Assembly (NCBI RefSeq): GCF_051401765.1
Contig: NW_027480422.1
Location: 16,758,001 to 16,822,000 of the forward strand
Direction of reading: 5' to 3'
Origin: Calliopsis andreniformis
Lineage: Eukaryota; Arthropoda; Insecta; Hymenoptera; Andrenidae
DNA: 64,000 nucleotides
This document shows positions 37,345 through 50,645 of this stretch, piece by piece. Position numbers and translations under genes: made by a program. The notes beneath the pieces are model-generated. The model was not told where the DNA came from, made no database searches, and saw only the letters and a list, made by a program, of their open reading frames with translations. The number at the start of each line of letters is the position of its first letter. Position 1 is the stretch's first letter.

Positions 37345-40300
37345 TATAAAAGCAATAATTGCAATCATTGTGAAAGTTATTGTCATTTCTCCGTTCCGGG
37401 CAACCTATACATCACTCTAGGGCGTCGGTCCACCAGATCGAATAGCTAGGGCCTAAGAAGTCAACGCCAGAAGCATAAAGTACAATAAAAATACAACAGC
37501 TTTTCCATCGCATATAGTGAATAATTTCAACCAGTGTGAAAGTAAAGGTCATTTCTACGATCCGGGCAACCTAGGTTTCGCTCTGGGGCGTTGCTCCACC
37601 ACATCCAATAGCTAGGGGCTCAGAAGTCAACGCCAGAAGCATAAAAGACAATATAAATACAACAGTTTTTCCATTGTATGAAATGAATAATTGCAAACAG
37701 CGTGAAAGTAATTGTCATTTCCACCTTCCGGGAAACTAGGCTTCACTCTAGGGCGTTGCTCCACTACATCGAATAGCTACGGCCTTAGAAGTCAACGCCT
37801 GAAGCATAAAATACAATATAAATACGACAGCTTTTCAATCGTATAACAGGAATAATTGCAGCCAGTGTGAACGTAATGACCATTTCTACGTTCCGGTAAT
37901 CCTAGACTTAACTCTGAGGCATTGCTCCACCAGATCGATGAGTTAGGTCCTTAGAAGTCAAAGGCAGAAGCTTAAAACACAAAATAAATACAACAGCCTT
38001 TCCATCGTATAAAACGAACAATTGCAACCTGTGTGAAAGTTATGGTCATTTCTACGTTCCGGGCAACCTAGGCCTGACTCTAGGGCGTTGCTCCACCAGA
38101 TCGAATAGGTAGGGCCATAGAGGTCAACGCCCGAAGCATAAAATACAATAAAGATACAACAGTTTTTCCACCGCACAACAGGAATAAATGCAACTAGTGT
38201 GAAAGTGATGGTCATTTCTACGTTCCGTGCAACATAGGCTTCACTCTAGGGCGTTGTTCCACCAGATCGAATAGTTAGGGCCTAAGAAGTCAACGCCAGA
38301 AGCATCAAGTACAAAATAAATACAACAGTTTTTCCATCGTATAAAACGTATAACAGCAACCAGTGTGAAAGTAATGGTCATTTCTACGTTTCGGGCAACC
38401 TAGGCTTCACCCTAAGGCATTGCTCCTCCAGATCGAATAACTAGGGACTTTGAATACACCGCCAGAAGCATAAAATACAATAAAAATGCGACAGTTTTTC
38501 CATCGTACGACAGGTATAACAGCGACCAGTGTGAGAGTGATGGTCGTTTCTACGTTCCGGGAAACCCAGGCTTAACTCTAGGGCGCTTCTCAACCAGATC
38601 GAATAGATAGGGACTTTGAATACACCGCCAGAAGCATAAAATACAATAAAAATGCGACAGTTTTTCCATCGTACGACAGGTATAACAGCAACCAGTGTGA
38701 AAGTACTGGACATTTCTGCGTTCCGGTCAACCCAGGCTTCACTCGAGGGCGTTGCTCCTGCAGATCGAATAGGTGGGGCATTAGAATTCAACGCCTGAGG
38801 CATAAAATAAAATAAAATTATAACAGTTTTTCCATCGTATAACAGGAATAATAGCAACCAGTATGAAACTAATGGTCATTTCTACGTTCCGGGCAACCTA
38901 GGCTTAACTCTAGGGCGCTTCTCCACCAGATCGTATAGATAGGGACTTTGAATACAACGCCAGAAGCATAAAATACAATAAAAATGCGACAGTTTTTCCA
39001 TCGTACGACAGGTGTAACAGCAACCAGAGTGAGAGTGATGGTCGTTTTTACGATACCGGAAACCTAGGCTTAACTCTAGGGTGTTGCTAAACCAGATCGA
39101 ATAGGTACGGCCTTAGAAGTCAACGCTAGAAGCATAAAATACAATTTAAATACAACCGTTTTTCCTTCGTACAACAGGAATAATTGCAACCAATGTGAAA
39201 GTAATGGTTATTTCTGCGTTCCGGGCAACCTAGGCTTCACTCTAGGGCGTTGCTCCACCACATCGAATAGTTAGGGCCTAAAAAGTCAACGCCAGAAGCA
39301 TAATGTATAATAAGAATACAACAGTTTTTCCATCGTATAACAGGAATAATTGCAACCAGAGTGAAAGGTATGGTCATTACTACGCTCCGGTCAACCTAGG
39401 CTTCACTCTAGGGCGTTGCTCCATCAGATGGAATAGTTAGGGCCTAAGAAGTCAACGCCAGAAGCATAAAATACAATATAAATGCAACAGCTTTTCCATC
39501 GTATATAGTGAATAATTTCAACCAGTGTGAAAGTAAAGGTCATTTGTACGTTCCGGGCAACGTAGGTTTCGCTCTAGGTCGTTGCTCCACCACATCCAAT
39601 AGCTAGGGGCTCAGAAGTCAACGCCAGAAGCATAAAATACAATATAAATACAACAGTTTTTCCATCACATAAAACGAATAACTGCAACCAGTGTGAAAAT
39701 AATGGCTATTTCAACGTTCCGGGCATCCTAGACTTAACTCTAGGACGTTGCTCCACCACATCGAATAGCTATGGCCTAGGAAGTCAACGCCGGAAGCATA
39801 AAATACAATATAAATACATCAGTTTTTCCATCGTATCACAGGAATAATTGCAACCAGTGTGAAGGATATGGTCATTTCTACGTTCCGGGCAACCTAGGCT
39901 TCACTTTTGGGCGCTGGTCTACCAGATCCAATAGTTAGGGCCTAAGAAGACAACGACAGAAGCACCAAGTACAAAATAAATACAACAGTTTTTCCATCGC
40001 GTAAAACGAATAATTGCAACCAGTGTGAAAGTAATGGTCATTTCTACGTCCCGGGCAACCTAGGCTTCACTCTAGGGCGTTGTTCCACCAGATCGAATAG
40101 TTAGGGCCTAAGAAGTCAAAGCCTGAAGCTTAAAATACAATATAAATACAAGAGTTCTTCCATCGTATGGCAGGAATAATTGCAATCAATTGTGAAAGAT
40201 ATGGTCATAACTACGTTCCGGGCAACCTAGGCTTCACTCTAGGGCGATGCTCCACCGCATCGAATAGCTTCGGCCTAAGCAGTCAAAGCCTGAAGCTTAA

Positions 40301-42440
40301 AATACAATATAAATACAAGAGTTTTTCCATCGTATGGCAGGAATAATTGCAATCAATTGTGAAAGATATGGTCATAACTACGTTCCGGGCAAGCTAGGCT
40401 TCACTCTAGGGCGTTGCTCCACCAGATCGAAAAGTTAGGGCCTAAGAAGTCAACGCCAGAAGCATAAAATGCAATATAAATACAACAGCTTTTCCATCGT
40501 ATAAAACGAATAATTGCAACCAGTGTGAAAGTTGTGGTCATTTCTACGTTCCGGGCAACCTAGGCTTCTCTCTAGGGCGCTGCTACACCAGATCGAATAG
40601 TTACGGTCTTAGAAGTCAACACCAGAAGCATAAAATACAATATAAATACAACTGTTTTTCTTTCGTACAGCAGGAATAATTGCAACCAATGTGAAAGTTA
40701 TGGTCATTTCTACGTTCCGTGCAACCTAGGCTTCACTCTAGGGCGTTGCTCCACCAAATCGAATAGTTAGGGCCTTTGAAAGCAACGCCAGACGCATAAA
40801 GTACAATGTGAATACAACAGTTTTTCCATCGAATAAAATGAGTAATTCCAAACAGTGTGAATGCTATGGTCATTTCTACGTTCCGCGCAACCTGGGCTTC
40901 ACTCTAGGGCGTTGCTCCACCACATCGAATAGGTCCAGCCTTAGAAGTCAACGCCTGAAGCATAAAATACAATAAAAATACTACAGATTCTCCATCGTAA
41001 AACAGGAATAATTGCAACAAGTGTGAAAGTAATGGCCACTTCTACGTTCCGTGCAACCTAGGCTTCACTCCAGGGCGTTGCTCCACCAGATTGAAAAGTT
41101 AGGGCCTAAGAAGTCAACGACAGAAGCATAAAATACAATAAAAATAGAACAGTTTTTCCATCGTATAACAGGAATAATTGCATCAAGTGTGAAGGTAATG
41201 GTCATTTCTACGTTCCGGGCAGCCTGGGCTTCACTCTAGGGAGTTGCTCCACCAGATCGAAAAGTTAGGGCCTAAGAAGTCAACACCAGAAGCATAAAAT
41301 AAAATAAAATTACAACAGTTCTTCCCTCGTATAAAATGAGTAATTGCAAACCTTGTGAAAGTAAGGGTCATTTCTACGTTCCGGGAAACTAAGACTTTAC
41401 TATAGGTCGTTGCACCTCCAGATCGAATAGTTAGGGCCTAAGAAGCCAACTCCAGTAGCATAAAGTATAATGAAAGTACATCAGTCTTTCCATTGTATAA
41501 CAGGAGTAATTGCAGCCAGTGTGAAAGTAATGGCCATTTCTACGTTCCGGGAATCCTAGACTTAACTCTGAGGCATTGCTCCACCAGATCGAAGGGTTAG
41601 GGCATTAGAAGTCAAAGCCAGAAGCATGAAATACAAAATAAATACAACAGCCTTTCCATCGTATAAAGCGAATAATTGCAACCAGTGTGAAAGTAATGGT
41701 CATTTCTATGTTCCGCGCAACCTAGTCTTCACTCTAGGGCGTTGCTCCACCAGATCGAATAGTTAAGGACTTAGAATTCAACGCCAGAAGCATTGAATAC
41801 AATAAAAATGAAACAGTTTTTCCATCGTATGAAACGAATAATTGCAACCAGTATGAAGGTAATGGTCATTTCTACGTTCCGTGCAACCTAGGCTTCACTC
41901 TAGGGCGTTGGTCCACCTGATCGAATAGTTGAGGCCTAAGAAGTCAACGCCAGAAGGATAAAATACCATAAAAATAAAACAGTTCTTGCATCGTATAGCA
42001 TGAATAATTCTAACCAGAGTGAAGGTAATGGTCATTTCTACGTTTCGGGCAACCTAGGCTTCAATCTAGGGCGTTGCTCCACCAGATCTAGTAGCTAGGG
42101 CCTCAGAAGTCAACGCCCGAAACATAAAATACATCTAAAAAACAACAGTTTTTATATAGTATGACAGGAATAATTGCTACCAGTGTGAAAGTGATGGTCA
42201 TTTCTACGATACGGGCAATCTAGGCTTCACTCTAGGGCGTTGTTCCACCAGATCGAATAGTTAGGGCCTAAGAAGTCTACGCCAGAAGCATAAAATACGA
42301 TATAAGTACAACAGTTTTTCCATCACATGAAACGAATAACTGCAACCAGTGTGAAAATAATGGCTATTTCTACGTTCCGGGCATCCTAGACTTAACTCTA
42401 GAGCGTTGCTCCACCACATCGAATAGCTACGGCCTAAGAA
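37345..42440 (-). repeat. Reverse monomers near the switch, mostly without HOR
   Basis: About 31 reverse monomers. Recognised local duplications are short. A monomer with GACTTTGAATACACCGCC and CCATCGTACGACAGGT appears at about 38,443 and 38,609, with a related one at 38,941 (offsets 166 and 332 bp). Another with AAGCCTGAAGCTTAAAATAC and TCGTATGGCAGGAATAATTG is duplicated next to itself at about 40,120-40,230 and 40,285-40,395. The longest stop-free frame in the window (38,441-38,857, minus strand, 138 codons) is here. It is only satellite sequence. Confidence 0.75.
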
Positions 42441-44550
42441 GTCAACGCCCGAAGCATAAAATACAATACAAATACATCAGTTTTTCCATCGTATAACAGG
42501 AATAATTGCAACCAGAGTGAAGCTGGTGGTCATTTCTACGTTCCGGGATACCTAGGCCTCACTCTAGGGCGTTGCTCCACCAGATCGAATAGCTAGGGCC
42601 TTAGAAGTCAGCGCCCGAAACGTAAAATACAGTAAAAATAATACAGTTTTTCCATCGTATAACGGGAATAATTGCAACCAGTGTGAAGGCGATAGACATT
42701 TCTACGCTCCGGGAAACAAAGGCTCCTCTCTTGGATGTTGCCCCACCAGATCGAATAGCTAAGACCTTAGAAGTCAAAGCCTGAAGAAGAAAGTACAATA
42801 AAAATGCAACAGTTTTTCCATCGTATAGCATGAATAACTGCAACCTGTGTGAAAGTAATGGTCATTTCTACGTTCCGGGCAACCTAGGCTTCATTCTAGG
42901 TCGTTGTACCACCAGATCGAACAGTTAGGGCCTCAGAAGGCAACGCCCGAAACATAAAATACAGTGAAAATAAAACAGTTTTTCCATCGTATAGAACGAA
43001 TAATTGCAACCAGTGTGAAGGTAATGGTCATTTCTACGTTCCGGGCAACCTCGGCTTCATCCTAGGGCGTTGCTCCACCAGATCCAATAGTTGGGAGCTT
43101 AGAAGTCTACGCCCGAAGCATAAAATACAATATAAATACAGCAGTTTTTCCATCGTATAAAACGAATAATAGCAACCAGTGTGAAGGTGATGGTCATTTC
43201 CACGTTCCGGGAAAGATAGGCTTCACTCTAGGGTGTTGGTACACCAGATCCAATAGTTAGAGCCTAAGAAGTCAACGCCAGAAGCACCAAATACAAAATA
43301 AATGCAACAGTTTTTCCATCGTATAAAACGAATAATTGCAACCAGTATAAAAGTTATGGTCATTTCTACGTTCCGGCCAACCTCGGCTTCACCCTAGGGC
43401 GTTGCTCCACCAGATCCAATAGTTAGGGCCTTAGAAGTCAACGCCCGAAGCATAAAATACAATACAAATACATCAGTTTTTCCATCGTATAACAGGAATA
43501 ATTGCAACCAGAGTGAAGCTGGTGGTCATTTCTACGTTCCGGGATACCTAGGCCTCACTCTAGGGCGTTGCTCCACCAGATCGAATAGTTAGGGCCTAAG
43601 AAGTCAACGCCCGAAACATAAAATAAAGTAGAAGTACAGCAGTTTTTCCATAGTATAAAAAGAATGATTGCAACCAGTGTGGAAGTAATGGTCTTTTCTA
43701 CGTTTCGGCCAACACAGGCTTCACTCTTGAACGTTGCCCCACGAGATCGAATAGCTAGGACCTTAGAAGTCAACGCCAGAAGCATAAAATACAATAAAAA
43801 TAAAACAGTTTTTCAATCGTATAGCATGAATAATTGCAACCAGTGTGAAAGTAATGGTCATTTCTACGTTTCGGGCAACCTATGCTTCACTCTAGGGCGT
43901 TGGTCCAACAGATCCAATAGTTAGGGCCTAAGAAGTCAACGCCAGGAGCACCAAATACAGAATAAATACAACAGTTTTTCCATCGTATAAAACGAATAAT
44001 TGCTGTCAGTATGAAAGTTATGGCCATTTATACGATCCGGGCAACCTAGGCATCACTCTAGGGCGTTGGTCCAACAGATCCAATAGTTAGGGCCTAAGAA
44101 GTCAACGCCAGGAGCACCAAATACAGAATAAATACAACAGTTTTTCCATCGTATAAAACGAATAATTGCAACCAGTTTGAAACCTATGGTCATTTCTACG
44201 TTCCGGGCAAACTAGGCAACACCCTAGGGCGTTGCTGCACCAGATCGAATAGTTATGGCCTAACAAGTCAACGCCAGAAGCAGAAAATACAATAGAAATA
44301 CAACAGCTTTTCCATCGTATAAAACGAATAATTGCTGTCAGTATGAAAGTTATGGCCATTTATACGATCCGGGCAACCTAGGCATCACTCTAGGGCGTTG
44401 GTCCAACAGATCCAATAGTTAGGGCCTAAGAAGTCAACGCCAGGAGCACCAAATACAGAATAAATACAACAGTTTTTCCATCGTATAAAACGAATAATTG
44501 CAACCAGTTTGAAACCTATGGTCATTTCTACGTTCTGGGCGACCTAGGCT
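42440..44550 (-). repeat. Reverse monomers with single- and two-monomer duplications
   Basis: A monomer-length segment at 42,444-42,592 recurs at 43,440-43,588 (offset 996 bp, markers GAGTGAAGCTGGTGGTC and CGGGATACCTAGGCCTC). A monomer with GGTCCAACAGATCCAATAG and GCCAGGAGCACCAAATACAG occurs at 43,902, 44,068 and 44,400. The 332-bp spacing between the last two also repeats TGCTGTCAGTATGAAAG (44,001 and 44,333), so a dimer has been duplicated. Confidence 0.76.
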
Positions 44551-46480
44551 TCACTCTAGGGCGTTGAACGACCACATCGAATAGCTACGGCCCTAGAAGA
44601 CAACGCCATAACTATAAAATACAATATAAATACAACAGTCCTTCCATCCTATAAAACGAATAATTGCAACCAGTCTGATAGTTATGGTCATTTCTACGTT
44701 CCGGGCAACCTAGGCATTACTCTAGAGCATTGCTCCACCAGATCGAATAGTTAGTGCCTAAGAAGACAACCCCAGAATCATAAAATACAATATAAATACA
44801 ACAGCTTTTCCATCGTATATAATGTATACTTGCAAACAGTATGAACGTAAAGGTCATTTCTACGTTCCGGGCAACCTAGGCTGCACCCTAGGGAGTTCTT
44901 CCACCAGATCGAATAGTTAGGGCCTAAGAAGTCAACTCCAGACGCATAAAATACAATAAAAATACAGCGGCTTTTTCATCGTACAACAGGAATAATTGCA
45001 ACAATCCGGAAGGTAATGGTCACTTCTACGTTCCGGGCAATCTAGGCTTCTCTCTAGAGCGTTGCTCCACCAGGTCGAATAGTTAGGGCCTAAGAAGTCA
45101 ACGTCAGAAGCATAAAATACAATAGAAATACAACAGTTTTTCCATCGTATAACAGGAATAATTGCAAACAGTGTGGAAGTAATGGTCATTTCTACGTTGC
45201 GGGCATCCTAGGCTTCACCCTAGGGCGTTGCTCCACCACATCGAATAGCTACGGCCTTAGGAGTCAACGCCAGAAGCACAAAATAAAATAAAAATACAAC
45301 AGTTATTCCATCGTGTAACAGCAATAATTATAACCAGTGTGAAAGTGATGGGCATTTCTAAGTTCCGGGCAACCTAGGCTTCACCCTAGAGCGTTGCACC
45401 ACCAGATCAAATAGCTAGGGCCTTAGAAGTCAACGCCAGAAGCATAAAATAAAATATAAATACAACAGTTATTCCATCATATAACAGGAATAATTACAAG
45501 CAGTGTGAAAGTAATGGGCATTTCTACGTTCCGTTCAACCTAGGCTTCACTCTAGGGCGTTGCTCCACCAGGTCGAATAGTTAGGGCCTTAGAAAACAAC
45601 TCCAGACGCATAAAACACAAGAAAAATACAACAGTTCTTTCATCGTATAACAGGAACAATTGCAACATGTCTGAAGGTAATGGTCACTTCTACGTTCCGA
45701 GAAATCTAGGCTTCTCTCTAGGGCGTTGCTCCACCAGGTCGAATAGTTAGGGCCTTAGAAAACAACTCCAGACGCAAAAAATACATTATAAATACAACAG
45801 TTTTTCCACGGTATAAAACGAATAATTGCAACCAGTGTGAAAGTTATGGTCAGTTCTACGTTCCGGGCAACCTAGGCTTCACTCTAGGGCGTTCGTCCAC
45901 CAGGCCGAATAGTTAGGGCCTTAGAAAACAACTTCAGAAGCATAAAATACAATATAAATACAACAGTTTTTCCATCGTATAATACGAATAATTGCAACCA
46001 GTGTGAAAGGCATGGCCATTTCTACGTTCCGGGCATCCTAGGCTTCACTCTACGGCGTTTCTCCACCAGATCGAATAGTTAGGGCCTAAGAAGTCAACGC
46101 CAGAAGCATAAAATACAATAGAAATACAACAGTTTTTCCATCGTATAACAGGAATAATTGCAAACAGTGTGGAAGTAATGGTCATTTCTACGTTGCGGGC
46201 ATCCTAGGCTTCACTCTAGGGCATTTCTCTACCACATCGAATAGCTACGGCCTTAGAAGTCAACGCCATAACTATAAAAAACAATATAAATACAACAGTT
46301 TTTCCATTGTATAAAATGAATAATTGCAACCAGTGTGAAAGACATGGTCATTTCTACGTTCCGGGCACCCTAGGCTTCACCCTAGGGCGTTGCTGCACCA
46401 CATCGAATAGCTACGGCCTTAGGAGTCAACGCCAGAAGCACAAAATAAAATAAAAACACAATAGTTATTCCATCGTGTAA
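44550..46480 (-). repeat. Reverse monomers, mixed variants
   Basis: About 12 monomers. Positions 46,143-46,345 closely match 49,631-49,834 (GTTGCGGGCATCCTAGGC, GCCATAACTATAAAAAACAA), linking this stretch to the 5-monomer duplication further right. The variant TTAGAAAACAACTCCAGACG recurs near 45,592 and 45,757. Nothing non-satellite was seen. Confidence 0.72.
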
Positions 46481-47277
46481 CAGGAATAATTGCAACCAGA
46501 GTGAAGGTGATGGTCATTTCTAAGTTCCGGGCAACCTAGGCTTCACTCTAGAGCGTTGCTCCACCAGATCGAATAGTTAGGGCCCAAGAAATCAACGCCA
46601 GAAGCATAAAATACGATATATGTACAACAGCTTTTCCATCGTATAAAACGAATAAGTGCAACCAGTGTGAAAGCGGTGGCCATTTCTACGTTCCGGGCAT
46701 CCTAGACTTAACTCTAGGGCGTTGCTCCACCACATCGAATAGCTACGGCCTTAGGAGTCAACGCCAGAGGCATAAAATACAAAATAAATACAACAGTTTT
46801 TCCATCGTATAACAAGAATAATTGCAACCAGTGTGAAAGTGATGGTCATTTCCACGTTCCGGGCAACCTAGGCTTCACTCTAGGGCGTTGTTCCTCCAGA
46901 TCGAATAGCTAGGGCCTAAGAAGTCTACACCACAAGCATAAGATACAATATAAATACAACAGTTTTTCCATCGCATAACAGGAATAATTGCAACCAGTGT
47001 GAAAATGACGGTCATTTCTACGTTCCGGGCAACCTAGGCTTCAGTCTAGGGCGTGGTTCCCCCAGATCGAATAGTTAGGGCCTAAGAAGCCTACGCCAGC
47101 AGCATAAAATACAATATAAATACCACAGTTTTACCATCGTAAAACAGGAATAATTACTACCGGTGTGAAAGTAATGGGCAATTCTACGTTCCGTTCAACG
47201 TAGGCTTCACTCTAGGCCGTTGGTCCATCAGGTCGAATTGTTAGGGCCGGAGAAAACAACTCCAGACGCATAAAACA
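46480..47277 (-). repeat. Eleven-monomer-spaced duplication, copy 1
   Basis: Matches 48,306-49,103 at offset 1,826 bp (exactly 11 x 166). Shared variants include TTTCTAAGTTCCGGGCAACC, ATACGATATATGTACAACAG, AAACGAATAAGTGCAACCAG, AGTCTACACCACAAGCATAA and TTACTACCGGTGTGAAAG. Copies diverge at AACACAAGAAAAATGCAAC against AATACAATAAAAATACAAC. Confidence 0.82.
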
Positions 47278-48305
47278 CAAGAAAAATGCAACAGTTCTTT
47301 CATCGTATTACAGGAACAATTGCAACATGCCTGAAGGTAATGGTCATTTCTACTTTCCGGGCAATCTAGGCTTGACACTAGGGCGTTGCTTCACCAGATC
47401 GAATAGTTAGGGCCTTAGATGTCAACGCCCGAAGCATAAAATGCAAAATAAATAGGACATATTTTCCAGTGTATAAAATGAATAATTGCAACCAGCGTAA
47501 AAGTTACGGTCATTTCTACGTCCCTAGCAGCCTAGGCTTCACTCTAGGGCATTGTCCCACCAATTCGAATAGTTAGGGCCTAAGAAGTCAACGCCAGAAG
47601 CATAAAATACAATAGATATACAACAGTTTTTCCATCGTATAACAGGAATAATTGCAACCAGTGTGAAGGTACTGGTCATTTCTATGTTCCGGGTGACCTA
47701 GGCTTCACTCTACGGCATTGCTGCACAAGATCGAATAGCTAGGGACTTAGAATTCAACGCCAGAAGAACAAAATACAACATAAGTACAACAGTTTTTCCA
47801 TCGCATAAAATGTATAATTGCAAGAAGTGTGAAGGTAATGGTCATTTCTACGTTCCGGGCAACCTAGGCTTGACTCTAGGGCGTTGCTTCACCAGATCGA
47901 ATAGTTAGGGCCTTAGAAGTCAACGCCAGAAGCACAAAATAAAATAAAAATACAACAGTTATTCCATCGTATAACAGGAATAATTACAACCAGTGTGAAA
48001 GTAATGGGCATTTCTACGTTCGCTGCAACCTAGGCTTCACTCTAGAGCGTTGCTCCACCAGATCGAATAGTTAGGGCCTAAGAAATCAACGCCAGAAGCA
48101 TAAAATACGATATATGTACAACAGCTTTTCCATCGTATATAATGTATATTTGCAAACAGTGTGAAAGTAAAGGTCATTTCTAAGTTCCGGGCAACCTAGG
48201 TTTCGCTGTAGGGCGCTGCTGCACCTGATCGAATAGCTAGGGACTTAGAAGTCAACGCCAGAAGCAGAAAATACAATATAAATACCACAGTTTTTTCATC
48301 GTATA

Positions 48306-49103
48306 ACAGGAATAATTGCAACCAGAGTGAAGGTGATGGTCATTTCTAAGTTCCGGGCAACCTAGGCTTCACTCTAGAGCGTTGCTCCACCAGATCGAAT
48401 AGTTAGGGCCTAAGAAATCAACGCCAGAAGCATAAAATACGATATATGTACAACAGCTTTTCCATCGTATAAAACGAATAAGTGCAACCAGTGTGAAGGC
48501 AGTGGCCATTTCTACGTTCCGGGCATCCTAGACTTAACTCTAGGGCGTTGCTCCACCACATCGAATAGCTACGGCCTTAGGAGTCATCGCCAGAGGCATA
48601 AAATACAAAATAAATACAACAGTTTTTCCATCGTATAACAAGAATAATTGCAACCAGTGTGAAAGTGATGGTCATTTCCACGTTCCGGGCAACCTAGGCT
48701 TCACTCTAGGGCGTTGTTCCTCCAGATCGAATAGATAGGGCCTAAGAAGTCTACACCACAAGCATAAGATACAATATAAATACAACAGTTTTTCCATCGC
48801 ATAACAGGAATAATTGCAACCAGTGTGAAAATGACGGTCATTTCTACGTTCCGTGCAACCTAGGCTTCAGTCTAGGGCGTGGTTCCTCCAGATCGAATAG
48901 TTAGGGCCTAAGAAGCCTACGCCAGCAGCATAAAATACAATATAAATACCACAGTTTTACCATCGTAAAACAGGAATAATTACTACCGGTGTGAAAGTAA
49001 TGGGCAATTCTACGTTCCGTTCAACGTAGGCTTCACTCTAGGCCGTTGGTCCATCAGGTCGAATTGTTAGGGCCTTAGAAAACAACTCCAGACGCATAAA
49101 ATA
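48306..49103 (-). repeat. Eleven-monomer-spaced duplication, copy 2
   Basis: Second copy of 46,480-47,277 with scattered substitutions (for example GAATAGATAGGGCC against GAATAGCTAGGGCC). The intervening 47.3-48.3 kb holds six or so ordinary reverse monomers, including TTAGATGTCAACGCCCGAAG and a monomer with ATAGGACATATTTTCCAGTG that has lost bases. Confidence 0.82.
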
Positions 49104-49166
49104 CAATAAAAATACAACAGTTTTTCTACGGTATAAAACGAATAATTGCAACCAGTATGCAAGTTA

Positions 49167-49815
49167 TGGTCATTTCTACGTTCCGGGCAACCTAGGCTTC
49201 ACCCTAGGGCGTTGCTCCACCAGATCGAATAGTTAGGTCCTAAGAAGTCAACGCCAGAAGCATAAAATACGATATATGTACAACAGCTTTTCCATCGTAT
49301 AAAACGAATAAGTGCAACCAGTGTGAAAGCAATGGCCATTTCTACGTTCCGGGCATCCTAGACTTAACTCTAGGGCGTTGCTCCACCACATCGAATAGCT
49401 ACGGCCTTAGGAATCAACAACAGAGGCATAAAATACAGAATAAATACAACAGTTTTTCCATCGTATATCAAGAATAATTGCAACCAGTGTGAAAGTAATT
49501 GGCATTTCTGCGTTCCGTGCAACCTAGGCTTCAATCCAGGCTGTTGGTCCACCAGGTCGAATAGTTAGGGCCTTAGAAAACAACTCCAGACGCATAAAAT
49601 ACAATATAAATACAACAGTTTTTCAACCGTATAACAGGAATAATTGCAAACAGTGTGGAAGTAATGGTCATTTCTACGTTGCGGGCATCCTAGGCTTCAC
49701 TCTAGGGCATTGCTCTACCACATGGAATAGCTACGGCCTTAGAAGTCAACGCCATAACTATAAAAAACAATATAAATACAACAGTTTTTCCATTGTATAA
49801 AATGAATAATTGCAA
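49167..49815 (-). repeat. Five-monomer HOR unit, copy 1
   Basis: Matches 49,997-50,645 at exactly 830 bp (5 x 166). Two monomers across 49,172-49,655 look identical or nearly so, with markers GTTAGGTCCTAAGAAGTC, AATCAACAACAGAGGCATAA, CGTATATCAAGAATAATTGC and AATCCAGGCTGTTGG. Divergence begins at GTGTGGAAGTAATGG against GTGTGAAGGATATGG (49,656 and 50,486), but weaker similarity continues to about 49,815. Confidence 0.84.
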
Positions 49816-49996
49816 CCAGTGTGAAAGACATGGTCATTTCTACGTTCCGGGCAACCTAGGCTTCACCCAAGGGCGTTGCTCCACCACATCGAATAGCTAC
49901 GGCCTTAGGAGTCAACGCCAGAAGCACAAAATAAAATAAAAATACAACAGTTATTCCATCGTGTAACAGGAATAATTACAACCAGTGTGAAAGTAA

Positions 49997-50645
49997 TGGT
50001 CATTTCTACGTTCCGGGCAACCTAGGCTTCACCCTAGGGCGTTGCTCCACCAGATCGAATAGTTAGGTCCTAAGAAGTCAACGCCAGAAGCATAAAATAC
50101 GATATATGTACAACAGCTTTTCCATCGTATAAAACGAATAAGTGCAACCAGTGTGAAAGCAATGGCCATTTCTACGTTCCGGGCATCCTAGACTTAACTC
50201 TAGGGCGTTGCTCCACCACATCGAATAGCTACGGCCTTAGGAATCAACAACAGAGGCATAAAATACAGAATAAATACAACAGTTTTTCCATCGTATATCA
50301 AGAATAATTGCAACCAGTGTGAAAGTAATTGGCATTTCTGCGTTCCGTGCAACCTAGGCTTCAATCCAGGCTGTTGGTCCACCAGGTCGAATAGTTAGGG
50401 CCTTAGAAAACAACTCCAGACGCATAAAATACAATATAAATACAACAGTTTTTCAACCGTATAACAGGAATAATTGCAAACAGTGTGAAGGATATGGTCA
50501 TTTCTACGTTGCGGGCATCCTAGGCTTCACTCTAGGGCATTGCTCCACCACATCGAATAGCTAAGGCCTTAGAAGTCAACGCCATAACTGTAAAAAACAA
50601 TATAAATACAACAGTTTTTCCATCGTATAAAATGAATAATTGCAA
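49997..50645 (-). repeat. Five-monomer HOR unit, copy 2
   Basis: Second copy of 49,167-49,815. After it, 50,646-52,350 holds about ten reverse monomers. Several share TTTTTCCCTTGTATAACAGG (about 50,950, 51,780 and 52,112), suggesting further 5- and 2-monomer spaced relations. Confidence 0.84.

Noticed and set aside
37249..37449. A 66-codon frame across the polarity switch whose two halves come from opposite strands of the monomer
   Set aside because: It is a by-product of the inverted junction and not a conserved protein.
38441..38857. A 138-codon minus-strand open frame, the longest in the window, and some 40 shorter ones of 60-87 codons
   Set aside because: All are satellite monomers read through in rotating frames (166 leaves remainder 1 on division by 3). 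The same peptide patterns recur on + in the left domain and on - in the right, following array polarity. There is no domain, no codon pattern and no gene-like context.
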